From contig CAWBVG010000015.1 in assembly GCA_963792175.1 (NCBI GenBank), positions 1 to 64,000 of the forward strand: a stretch of 64,000 nucleotides of DNA, given 5' to 3'. Positions 1 through 8,131 of this stretch are shown here, piece after piece; position 1 is the first letter of the stretch, and every line of letters begins with the position of its first letter. The stretch is from CAWBVG01 sp963792175 (GTDB taxonomy: Bacteria; Acidobacteriota; Vicinamibacteria; Vicinamibacterales; CAVVIG01). The translations under genes and the position numbers were made by a program. Under the pieces are notes generated by a model. It did no database searches and was not told the DNA's origin. It worked only from the letters and a program-made list of their open reading frames with translations.

Positions 1-418
1 TGGCGTCGAGATCCGGCAGCGCCTGATACTCCGATACCCAGCAGCGATAGACCTTGTAGGTCAGCGCCACCTGGCCCGCCTCGTTGTAGACCTCGATGAG
101 GAGGTCCTTGCGGAAGTCCTTCAGCGACACTTCCTTGCCGAGTCCGGCATTCAGTTGCCAGACCTTGCTGGCCCAGTTCTCGAACTCGAGGTCGTGGGTC
201 ACGCCGCGCTCCAGCGTGATCGCGTCGTATTCGGTGCGCCCCGGCGATTTGCGGCTGCTCGAAGGGTCGCCACCTTCACGGTGTTTGACGACCTCGGTCG
301 TCCGCTTGAGCGTGCCGACCTTGCTCACGCCGGCAACGTAGCGCCCGTCCCACTTCACTCGGAACTTGAAGTTCTTGTACGGATCGAATCGTTGCGCGTT
401 AACGGTGAATTGGGCCAT
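1..418 (-). CDS. phage tail / contractile injection tube protein (3' end outside window)
   Basis: The ATG at 418 opens a frame that begins MAQFTVNAQRFDPYKNFKFR and runs off the left edge after about 139 residues. The opening (NPYKNFKFRVKWDG-type), a charged middle and a VYNEAGQVALTYKVYRCW-like stretch match the T4 gp19-like tail tube family (the Afp1/Pvc1 type in extracellular contractile injection systems). These proteins stack as hexamers to form the inner tube inside a contractile sheath. It lies 9 bp downstream of the sheath gene on the same strand, the usual sheath-tube order, so the two are probably co-transcribed. The sequence cannot tell a prophage remnant from an injection system because the baseplate genes would lie outside the window. 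Confidence 0.85.
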   Translation of the reverse strand, partial: MAQFTVNAQRFDPYKNFKFRVKWDGRYVAGVSKVGTLKRTTEVVKHREGGDPSSSRKSPGRTEYDAITLERGVTHDLEFENWASKVWQLNAGLGKEVSLKDFRKDLLIEVYNEAGQVALTYKVYRCWVSEYQALPDLDA

Positions 419-427
419 AGGCCACCT

Positions 428-2385
428 TTAGGTCACGATCTGACCGGCGATCTGCTGGATCTGGATGATCACGAACTCGGCCGGCTTTAGCGGCGCGAAG
501 CCCACCACGATGTTGACGATGCCGAGATTGATGTCGTTTTGCGTGGTCGTGTCCTTGTCGCATTTCACGAAGTAGGCTTCCTGCGGCGTCTGTCCCTGGA
601 ACGCGCCCTGGCGAAACAGGTTGTGCATGAACGCGCCGACGTTCAGCCGGATCTGCGCCCAGAGCGGCTCGTCGTTGGGTTCGAACACGACCCACTGCGT
701 CCCGCGGTAGAGGCTTTCCTCGATGTAGAGCGCGAGGCGGCGGACGGGGACGTACTTGTAGTCATCCGCCATCTGATCGGATCCGGCCAGCGTACGTGCG
801 CCCCAGCAGACCGGGCCGTAGACCGGGAAGACGCGAAGGCAGTTGATCGCCAGCGGGTTCAGCACGCCGTTCTCGCCGTCGGTCAGCTTGTATTCGAGGC
901 TCTGAACGCCCGCGAGGCTGGCTTCCGTGCCGGCCGGCGCCTTCCACACGCCGCGCAACCCATCCGTGCGCGCGTAGAGACCAGCAACCGTGCCGCTCGG
1001 CGCGGAGGGGCGGGGGCGGAAGTCATTCAGCGGATCGGCGACGTCGACGCGTGGGAAATACAGCGCGGCGTTCCGGCTGCGCAGCGAGGCGTTCGCGTCG
1101 AGCCAGGTCATCACGCCGTCGAGCGTGTCGCGATCGCCCGCCTGCTGCGGCGCGTCGAGGACATACATGGCCCGCCGATCGGTGCAGAGCTTTCCGCCGC
1201 CGCGGCGATCGCCTGCGCATTCGAATCGGGCAGGTTGATCGTGACGGGGAGACACAGGATGTTGAACAGATCCACGTCGAGCAGCGCGTAGATGCCCGTC
1301 TTCTGCGCGGGATTGCCAATCACCCCGTTCGTGATTCCGGTCGCATCGCCCGTCGCATCCCATTTGCCGTCGCCGCCCTGCTGTTGCGCCGCCGGGCTGC
1401 CGGGCAGGGCCTGCCCCTGCGCCGCGGTGCCGCCCAGTGCGTACTGCTGCACGTTCTGCTTGTTCGCGTCGAACGTGAGCTTCGTCGCGATGGTGCCGCT
1501 GAGCGCCAGAAAATCGTCAGGCTTGCCGGTGCCCGCCGTCGCGACCAACCACGTGACGCTGGATGCGCTGCCGAGGAGGGAGACCGTCGCGTTGGCGAGA
1601 CTCTTGTCCACGGCGCGGATGAGGGACTGCAGCGTGGACGCGAGGTCCGCCAGGCTCGTCGCCACGGCGGGAAGCGTGATCGTCCCGAGCTTCGGACCGG
1701 CGCCGAGCGCCACGTCCATCGTGTCGTTCTGCGCCGGTGCCTTGTAGTCCGGGTTGCCCTTCGTGAGGGTGCCTGTCATGGCCGGACGCTTGCCTGTGCC
1801 GGCGCTCGCCGCCTCGAGTGTGACGAGTTGCGACGTGGCGTTCACGATCTTCGCGGCGTCGTTGGCCTTTGCCGGATCGATCTCGAGGTTCCGGAACGTC
1901 TCCGTCTTCAGCACCTTCGTCTGACCCTGCACGACGCCGAGCAGGCTCACCGTCAGGTTGAACTGCTTCGACGGATCGGTCGTCGCGAAGTCGACGGCAA
2001 GCCGGACGTTGTTGCCCCAGGCGCCCGGACTCGTGGCGGTGGCCGTGAGCACGACGGAGCCGCCCGTTGCCGCGTCCTGCATCGCGATTGCGGCGGCCGC
2101 GGCGGCATTCGCGGCCGTCGCGGATGTCGTCCTGACCACGTACGCTTCGCTGCCGCCGTTCATGAAGAACTGCTGGATCGCATAGCTGGCTTCGCTGCGG
2201 GCGTCGAGCCCTCCGAACTGCCGCTCGAAGTCGGCGAAGCTCAAGATGCGCACGGCATCGTTCATCGGCCCTTGCGCGAAGAAGTCGACGAACGCGCCAA
2301 TCGACGTCGCCACGCCGACGATCGTGCGGACTCCGCTCGGGATCTCCTCGATATACACGCCTGGATACGTGACGGCGACGGGCAT
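428..2385 (-). CDS. tail sheath protein, one apparent frameshift
   Basis: Contractile sheath subunit of a phage tail or contractile injection system. The N-terminus (PVAVTYPGVYIEEIPSGVR) is the classic sheath start, and the C-terminal domain from about 1190 down to 428 contains the conserved sheath core (VFEPNDEPLWAQIR, then LFRQGAFQGQTPQEAYFVKC, ending in an FVIIQIQQ strand). The reading frame breaks near 1190-1196 in a short A run; the protein resumes one frame over with no loss of similarity, giving about 650 residues in total. The middle (roughly residues 80-330) is a variable insertion domain. A good Shine-Dalgarno (AGGAG at 2394-2398) supports the start at 2385. The tube gene follows directly. 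Confidence 0.88.
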
Positions 2386-2443
2386 TGGGCGATCTCCTGT
2401 ATCAAGACTCGTGTCACTCGCTGCAACTGGTTACTGCGATCGC

Positions 2444-2932
2444 TCAATTGACGCGTTGCCGCGGCGCCGGTTCCGAGACCCGCAACAACCGTTCGGCCTC
2501 ATCCAGCTTGTCGGCATTCAACCGATAGAGGGGAGGGGCGGCGATCGTGTCAGCGGTCCGCTGGAGGTACTCGTGCTTTACGAGCCAGCGCAACGCCTGA
2601 CGCGTCTCTTCGACGCGGCGCTGCACCACTTCCTCCAGTAACAGCCATTCGGCGATGCCTTCCAGACTGTCGGCGCTCGCAGGATGGTCGACGTAATGCT
2701 TCAGAATCTCTCTGGCCCGTACAGGCGGGTCTTCTTCGGATCGTCCCACTGGCATGACCTGCGTTACCGTGGCACGAGCAAGCGGCGAACCAACGGAGGG
2801 CGATCGGCGCATCTCGTTGGTTCCGCGCGTTCTTTGTGGTACGAAAGCCGCGAGGTCCTCGTCGCACCGTGCGACGCAGCGATCCCATGGGAGGCCCTCC
2901 CAGATCGGGAAGGCGTCCGATTGGCCAAGCAT
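2444..2932 (-). CDS. small winged-helix-like protein upstream of sheath
   Basis: I do not recognise a named family. The C-terminal 100 residues read as a helix-turn-helix/winged-helix domain (REILKHYVDHPASADSLEGI, then RRVEETRQALRWLVKHEYLQ, then a PLYRLN wing-like strand). The N-terminal 40 residues from the ATG at 2932 have no ribosome-binding site and look non-coding, so the start may instead be the ATG at 2812 or at 2755 (MPVGRSEED). It precedes the sheath gene by 58 bp on the same strand, so it could regulate or accompany the contractile module; that role is inferred from position only. Confidence 0.6.
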   Translation of the reverse strand: MLGQSDAFPIWEGLPWDRCVARCDEDLAAFVPQRTRGTNEMRRSPSVGSPLARATVTQVMPVGRSEEDPPVRAREILKHYVDHPASADSLEGIAEWLLLEEVVQRRVEETRQALRWLVKHEYLQRTADTIAAPPLYRLNADKLDEAERLLRVSEPAPRQRVN

Positions 2933-2980
2933 TGCGGCGGTGGGACCGGCGGGTCCCGGGTGGGATTTCAGCGACCCAGG

Positions 2981-4042
2981 TCAGACCATGCTACGGTCGA
3001 TCTGGTAGCGTTTCATCAGACGACCGAATGCCCGGCGGTCCTTCTTCGCTTCACGCGCGGAGCGCGTCACGTTGCCGTTGTGCTTGCGCAAGAGGTTCTC
3101 GACATACGATCGCTCGAACGCTTCGAGGGCGCGGGCGCGCGCTTCGCGGAAGCCACCCGCCACCGCTGACGGGGGCAGCCCATCGTCGGAAACGGCTAGG
3201 TGGCTCGCCGAAATCGTCGGGCCCTCCGCGAACACGACGGCCTGTTGAATCACGTTGAACAACTCGCGGACGTTGCCGGGCCATGCCGCCCGTGACAGCT
3301 GCTCGATTGCCGCGGGCGCCAGCGACTTGCGCGAGATACCTGCTTCGTCGCACAGCACTTGGACGAAGTGCTGCGCGAGCATGAGAATGTCGCCGCGGCG
3401 ATCGCGCAGCGGCGGCATGACGAGCCGCAGAACGTTCAGCCGGAAGTAGAGGTCGGACCGGAATTTCTTCAGCTGCACCAGGTGTTGGAGGTCGAGATTG
3501 GTCGCCGCGATGATCCGGACATCGGCGCGCGAGAACTGGTCGGCGCCGAGCGGCTTGTACGTCCCCTCTTGGAGGAGACGGAGCATCTTTGCCTGCGCGG
3601 CGGGCGTCAGCGAATCGATCTCGTCGAGGAACAGCGTCCCTCCGGCAGCCATCGCCACGAGGCCGCGTTGATCGCGATGCGCATCGGTGAATGCGCCCCG
3701 CACGTGGCCGAACAGCTCGTTCTCGAAGAGGAAGTCCGGGAGCGTTCCGCAATCGACCGGAATGAACGGGAGGCGCCGGCGCGAACTCAGCTGATGCACC
3801 GCGCGCGCGCACAGCTCCTTGCCCGTGCCGGTCTCGCCGAGAATCAGCACCGGGCTGGTGGCACGGGCAACGATCGGAATCTTTTCGACGGTCGAGACGA
3901 ACACCGGCTCCCGCCCGATCAGCTTGGCGAGCGCCACATGTTCAGTGACGCGAGTTGCTACCTCTTCGGTCGGTTCACGTACGATCGTCACGACGGAGCA
4001 GCCTCGGAGTTTCTGAGGGTGAGCCTCAGAGGGTACTAGCAC
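2981..4042 (-). CDS. sigma54-type AAA+ transcriptional activator, Fis-type C-terminus
   Basis: The central AAA+ domain has Walker A GETGTGKE, Walker B GGTLFLDEID, arginine fingers and the sensor region WPGNVREL. The C-terminus (NGNVTRSAREAKKDRRAFG) is a Fis-type helix-turn-helix. The sigma54-contact loop reads GAFTDA instead of GAFTGA. There is no recognisable receiver, PAS or GAF domain; only a short N-terminal segment precedes the ATPase core. The open frame extends upstream to 4273 but would overlap the divergent gene, and no ATG occurs in that part; I choose the GTG at 4042. Because it adjoins the tail module on the same strand, it may control that module. Confidence 0.85.
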   Translation of the reverse strand: MLVPSEAHPQKLRGCSVVTIVREPTEEVATRVTEHVALAKLIGREPVFVSTVEKIPIVARATSPVLILGETGTGKELCARAVHQLSSRRRLPFIPVDCGTLPDFLFENELFGHVRGAFTDAHRDQRGLVAMAAGGTLFLDEIDSLTPAAQAKMLRLLQEGTYKPLGADQFSRADVRIIAATNLDLQHLVQLKKFRSDLYFRLNVLRLVMPPLRDRRGDILMLAQHFVQVLCDEAGISRKSLAPAAIEQLSRAAWPGNVRELFNVIQQAVVFAEGPTISASHLAVSDDGLPPSAVAGGFREARARALEAFERSYVENLLRKHNGNVTRSAREAKKDRRAFGRLMKRYQIDRSMV

Positions 4043-4165
4043 ATGTAGCAGGTGGCCGTGAAGATCTAGAGATAAAAGAGGCCACTTTTTTTGTTGTTGA
4101 GCTCGGATGTAGCTCAGCGTCGAACTCAACAGTTCCTCTTGAGCGCTGAACCTGCGCGAGGATAG

Positions 4166-4207
4166 AGTTTCGAAGTTTGAAGTCTGAAGTCTGAGGCCTG
4201 GAGGAGG
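4166..4207. repeat. heptad-register repeat array running into a ribosome-binding site
   Basis: Six consecutive 7-bp units with consensus AAGTCTG. Units 3 and 4 are identical, the others differ by one to three bases, and the last unit (GAGGAGG, 4201-4207) is the Shine-Dalgarno of the following gene. It lies between the divergent regulator and the gamma-glutamyltransferase gene. Confidence 0.75.
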
Positions 4208-4212
4208 ATCGA

Positions 4213-6003
4213 ATGACGCGCAAACAAGCCTTCGTCGTCGTCGCCGCTGTCGCCGCCTCGATCGTTCGACCACAGGCGCAGGACAATCCCCAGGCGACCA
4301 GCGGCAGCTGGCGGCCGACCATCGTCGCGCAGCACGGCATGGTCGCGGCGGGCCACCCGCTCGCCGCCGAAGCCGGCATGCGGATCCTCAAGGCAGGCGG
4401 CAACGCGATCGACGCGGCAATCGCCACGTGGGCCGTGCAGGGCGAGGTCGAGCCTGGAATGACCGGTCTCGGCGCCGACATGTTCGTCCTCTACTACAAC
4501 GCCAAGAGCGGCCAGGTGAAGTTCATCAACGGCACCGGCTTCGCGGCGCAGGCGGCAACCATCGACTTCTACAAGTCGAAGGGCGGCATCCCGGACGAAG
4601 GTCCGCTGTCGATTGCGGTGCCGGGTGCCGTGAGCGGTGCGGCCTACGCCGTCAAGACCTACGGCACCAAGCCGCTGGCCGAGGTCCTCGCGCCGGCGAT
4701 CGAGATCGCGGACAACGGATTCCCGATCACCGAGGCTCTCGCGCAGGGACTGCAGAGCGGCAAGGCCAAGCTCGCCAAATACCCGTCGTCCACCAGGCTC
4801 TGGTTCAAGGACGGCAAGCCGCTGGCGATGGGCGACATCATGCGCAATCCCGATCTCGCGCGCACGCTGCGCGCGATCGCCGCGCAGGGTCCCGATGCCT
4901 TCTACAAAGGCGACATCGCGAAGAACACCGCCGCCTTCCTCAAAGCCAACGGCGGCATCATCACCGAAGCCGACCTCGCGGCGATCGCGGCGTTCGAGGA
5001 CACGCCGGTCCACGTCAACTACCGCGGCGTCGAGGTCTACGAGTGTCCGCCAAACTCGCAGGGCTACGTGATGCTCGAGGCGCTCAACATCCTCGAGGGT
5101 TACAACCTGAAGGAGATGGGGCGCAACAGCGCGCCGTATCTGCATGCGGTCACCGAAGCGCTCAAGCTCTCGTTCGCCGACCGCAACGCCTACATCGGCG
5201 ATCCGAAGTTCGTGCCGAACATCCCGATGGCGCAGCTGCTGTCGAAGGAATACGCGGCCGTGCGCCGCTCCCAGATCGACCCGAATCGCGCCATCGTCGG
5301 CGAGCCGGCGCCCGGCGATCCGCGCGCGATGAAACCGACGACGGCCGGGCAGGCGCAGGTCTACAGTTCGCCGCAGGCCACTCCAACCACGGTGAAGCCG
5401 TTCGACCCGGACGAGATCCTGAACCTGACGACCTACCTGACGGTCATCGACAAGGATCACAACATGGTGTCGCTCACGTCGAGCCTGCTGAGCGGCTTCG
5501 GCAGCGGCATCGTCGTCGACAAGGGCGGCTTCTTCATGAACGATCGGATGCGCTACTACTACCTCGATCCGAAGGACGTGAACTCGCTGCAGCCGGGCAA
5601 GCGCGTGCGCCAGACGATCAATCCGGCGATGGCGTTGAAGGACGGCAAACCGTGGATCGCGTTCGGCACGCCAGGCGCCGACACGCAGCCGCAGACGCAG
5701 CTGCAGTTCTTCCTCAACGTCGTGGAGTTCGGCCTGAACGTGCAGGAAGCGCTGGAGCAGCCGACCGTGATCAGCAACAGCTTCCGCGATTCGTACTATC
5801 CTCACGACGTCAAGGGCAAGCTCCTGACGCCGGCGATGCTCTCGAAAACCGTCCAGGACGCGCTGTCGGCGAAAGGGCATCAGCTGGACATCCGCAACGT
5901 CAAAGGCGTCGGATCGGTGAAGGCGATCCTGATCGATCCGCGAACCGGCGTGCTCATGGGCGGCGTGAGCCCGACCGGCGACAGCTATGTGATGGCATGG
6001 TAG
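4213..6003 (+). CDS. ggt: gamma-glutamyltransferase
   Basis: Exported Ntn-hydrolase that cleaves gamma-glutamyl bonds of glutathione and related peptides, or transfers the glutamyl group. The 596-residue protein has a signal peptide (about residues 1-22), then the family block AGMRILKAGGNAIDAAIA and GMTGLGADMF. The autoprocessing site is the NLTTYLTVID segment near residue 403, where a threonine becomes the N-terminal nucleophile of the small subunit. The downstream SSLLSGFGSG and FGTPGADTQPQTQ segments fit the substrate loop. The length is normal and the frame unbroken. A strong GGAGGAGG at 4200-4207 sets the start. It is followed after 19 bp by pyrF on the same strand. Confidence 0.93.
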   Translation: MTRKQAFVVVAAVAASIVRPQAQDNPQATSGSWRPTIVAQHGMVAAGHPLAAEAGMRILKAGGNAIDAAIATWAVQGEVEPGMTGLGADMFVLYYNAKSGQVKFINGTGFAAQAATIDFYKSKGGIPDEGPLSIAVPGAVSGAAYAVKTYGTKPLAEVLAPAIEIADNGFPITEALAQGLQSGKAKLAKYPSSTRLWFKDGKPLAMGDIMRNPDLARTLRAIAAQGPDAFYKGDIAKNTAAFLKANGGIITEADLAAIAAFEDTPVHVNYRGVEVYECPPNSQGYVMLEALNILEGYNLKEMGRNSAPYLHAVTEALKLSFADRNAYIGDPKFVPNIPMAQLLSKEYAAVRRSQIDPNRAIVGEPAPGDPRAMKPTTAGQAQVYSSPQATPTTVKPFDPDEILNLTTYLTVIDKDHNMVSLTSSLLSGFGSGIVVDKGGFFMNDRMRYYYLDPKDVNSLQPGKRVRQTINPAMALKDGKPWIAFGTPGADTQPQTQLQFFLNVVEFGLNVQEALEQPTVISNSFRDSYYPHDVKGKLLTPAMLSKTVQDALSAKGHQLDIRNVKGVGSVKAILIDPRTGVLMGGVSPTGDSYVMAW

Positions 6004-6022
6004 ACGTGTTGAAGGGGGACAT

Positions 6023-6757
6023 GTGGCGGACCTGACGGGCAAGGACCGGATCATCGTCGCGCTCGACGTGCCGACCGTCGATGAAGCGCTGGCGAGCGTC
6101 GAGCGTCTCGACAACATCTCGTTCTTCAAGGTCGGTCTGCAACTGTTCATGACGGGCGGACTTCCAGACCTGCTTCAGGCCCTGCGGACCAGGCGGGTGT
6201 TCGTCGACCTCAAGTTGCCCGGCGATATCTCGAACACGATTGCCGCCGTCATCGACGCGTGCGTGAGCATGCACGTGGAGCTGCTCACGTTGAGCGAGTC
6301 GATGCCGCTGCCGGCCATCAGGGCGGCGCGCGCCGCGCGCGCGGCACGAAACAGTTCGCACCCGAAATTCCTGACGGTGCCGGTGTTGTCGAGTCTCGAC
6401 GCGTCGGATCTGCCAGCGGGCGCCGGAGGCGAGAACGGCGTCGAGACGGTGATCGTCAAGCGGGCGCAGGCCGCGCTCGACGCGGGGTGCGACGGCATCA
6501 TCGCGTCGGGTGACGCGATCCAGGTCTGCCGCCGCGCCTTTCCGTCCACCCTCATCGTCAGCCCCGGCATCCGGCCCTCGGGCGCGTCTACTGATGACCA
6601 CAAGCGGCATACGACGCCCGCCGAGGCCATCCGGCTCGGGGCCGACTATCTCGTGATCGGCCGCCCGATTCTGAAAGCGCCGGACCCGCGAGCAGCGGCA
6701 CAGCGAATCATCGAGGAGATCGATCAGGCGCACAGCGTCAGTCCGCTCCTTCGATAA
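6023..6757 (+). CDS. pyrF: orotidine 5'-phosphate decarboxylase
   Basis: Last step of UMP synthesis, OMP to UMP, in the cytoplasm. The 244-residue TIM-barrel protein has the N-terminal IIVALDVPTVDEAL strand, the catalytic segment VFVDLKLPGDISNT (the family DxKxxDI motif appears here as DLKLPGDI) and the phosphate-binding end SPGIRPSG followed by GADYLVIGRPI. The start is a GTG preceded by GAAGGGGG; the ATG at 6021 is out of frame. It is intact, in contrast to many neighbours. Confidence 0.92.
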   Translation: MADLTGKDRIIVALDVPTVDEALASVERLDNISFFKVGLQLFMTGGLPDLLQALRTRRVFVDLKLPGDISNTIAAVIDACVSMHVELLTLSESMPLPAIRAARAARAARNSSHPKFLTVPVLSSLDASDLPAGAGGENGVETVIVKRAQAALDAGCDGIIASGDAIQVCRRAFPSTLIVSPGIRPSGASTDDHKRHTTPAEAIRLGADYLVIGRPILKAPDPRAAAQRIIEEIDQAHSVSPLLR

Positions 6758-6867
6758 TCGCCCGCCAGAATTCGCACAGGAGCTCAGGAAATTAGGAGGC
6801 CCCTCCTGATCTCCTGTTGTCCCCTCGGGCGCGTGAAGGCTGCGATTCCTACAGTCGCAGTGCTACA

Positions 6868-8121
6868 TTGAAGGCGCATGGCCCCTGGTCACGCCGATCG
6901 TTCGTCCGGTCCGCCGGGCTGGCGGCCGCCGGCGCGCTCACTTGCGGACCGGCGCTGTTCGCCGCGCAGCGACGCCCGCCGCTCTCCAGCCGGTACTCCG
7001 ATCTCCGCCGTCACTTCCTGTTCGAGTACTACCCCTGGTATCGCAACGATCCGTGGGAACACTGGCCCGAGGGCGGGCATCATCCACCCGCGGATTTCGG
7101 ATCGAACTTCGTGCCGGCGCTCGGCCTCTACGATTCGCGATCCACGGCGGTGATGGAGCGCCACGCGCGCTGGATTGCGGAGTCAGGCGTCGGCGCCATC
7201 GACGTCAGCTGGTGGGGACCGGACAGCAACGTCAACGAGGTCATTCCGACGTTGATGGACGTGATGAAGGCGCACGACATCCACGTCGCCTTCTACGTGG
7301 AACCGTACGCCGACGATCACGCGCGCAACTACGCGCGCGATGTCCTGTACCTGATCAAGAACTACGGCGATCGGCGGCACTGGGACTGCTTCCTGCTCCA
7401 CGAATACGAGGACGCCACCAGCGGTCCGGTCTTCAAGTCCTTCCGGACCATCCTGCCCGACACCAGCACCGACTGCCATGGCGTGACGACGCCGATTGCC
7501 GACTACGCGGCAGACGATGTCTGGAAGCGGCAAACCGATGCGGTGCGGGAAACGCTCCGGCACGATTTCGATCGGGTGACGCTGCTTGCCGATTCGCTGC
7601 ACGTCGGCCGGACCCAGGCCGGCGGGTTCGACGGCATCGCGCTGTTCGACAACTACGTGGCGCCGGACACGTGGCGCCTGCACGCTGACAACTGCACGGC
7701 GCGCGACTTGTTGTTCTCCTTTCAGGTCAACCCCGGGTTCGACAGCATCGTGTTTCCGCATCCCGAGCCCGACACGTGCTACAAACCGCCGGCGTTTTCG
7801 CCCGGCGGCGGCGTCTACGACTGGACGCGCGCCGGCGACCGCGCAGCGGCCCAGGACGCCAGCCGCGCGCGCATCGCCGAGTCGTTCAAGACGACGGTGG
7901 GGCTGCAGACGTCCGCGGCGCTGTCGAACGCGAAGCGCGGGTTCTTCCTCGTGTACATCAATTCGTTCAACGAGTGGCACGAAGGGCATCAGTTCGAGCC
8001 GATGAAGGATCGGGCGGACTTGAGCAATGAGGAACGCGCGCTCGGCTATCACAATCCCGACAACGGCCGCTACCGTCTCGACACGCTCCGGGATCTCGTA
8101 CGAGGCGTTGTGGAAGCTTGA
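6868..8121 (+). CDS. GH99-like (endo-mannosidase-type) secreted protein with Tat signal
   Basis: A Tat signal (SRRSFVRSAGLAAAGAL) is followed by a glycoside-hydrolase-99-like barrel: FEYYPWYRNDPWEHW, then GVGAIDVSWWGP, VAFYVEPY, and the C-terminal YINSFNEWHEGHQFEP. The family includes endo-alpha-mannosidases and mannanases that act on alpha-mannose polymers; the acidic residues near SWWG and NEWHEG are candidate active-site positions, but the substrate cannot be named. I choose the TTG at 6868, which puts the twin arginines at residues 9-10; a TTG at 6817 in the same frame is the alternative. The gene is unbroken and ends 10 bp before the next ATG. Confidence 0.78.
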   Translation: MKAHGPWSRRSFVRSAGLAAAGALTCGPALFAAQRRPPLSSRYSDLRRHFLFEYYPWYRNDPWEHWPEGGHHPPADFGSNFVPALGLYDSRSTAVMERHARWIAESGVGAIDVSWWGPDSNVNEVIPTLMDVMKAHDIHVAFYVEPYADDHARNYARDVLYLIKNYGDRRHWDCFLLHEYEDATSGPVFKSFRTILPDTSTDCHGVTTPIADYAADDVWKRQTDAVRETLRHDFDRVTLLADSLHVGRTQAGGFDGIALFDNYVAPDTWRLHADNCTARDLLFSFQVNPGFDSIVFPHPEPDTCYKPPAFSPGGGVYDWTRAGDRAAAQDASRARIAESFKTTVGLQTSAALSNAKRGFFLVYINSFNEWHEGHQFEPMKDRADLSNEERALGYHNPDNGRYRLDTLRDLVRGVVEA

Positions 8122-8131
8122 GAGGGAACAC

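Noticed and set aside
2401..2416. sigma54-like box (TGACACG-N4-TTGAT) upstream of the sheath gene
   Set aside because: Spacing is right, but both invariant dinucleotides (GG at -24, GC at -12) are changed, and the predicted start would fall downstream of the sheath ribosome-binding site.
4126..6150. 674-codon open frame antisense to the gamma-glutamyltransferase
   Set aside because: Arg/His/Asp-rich composition typical of an antisense shadow in GC-rich DNA; no domain, and the plus-strand gene is clear.
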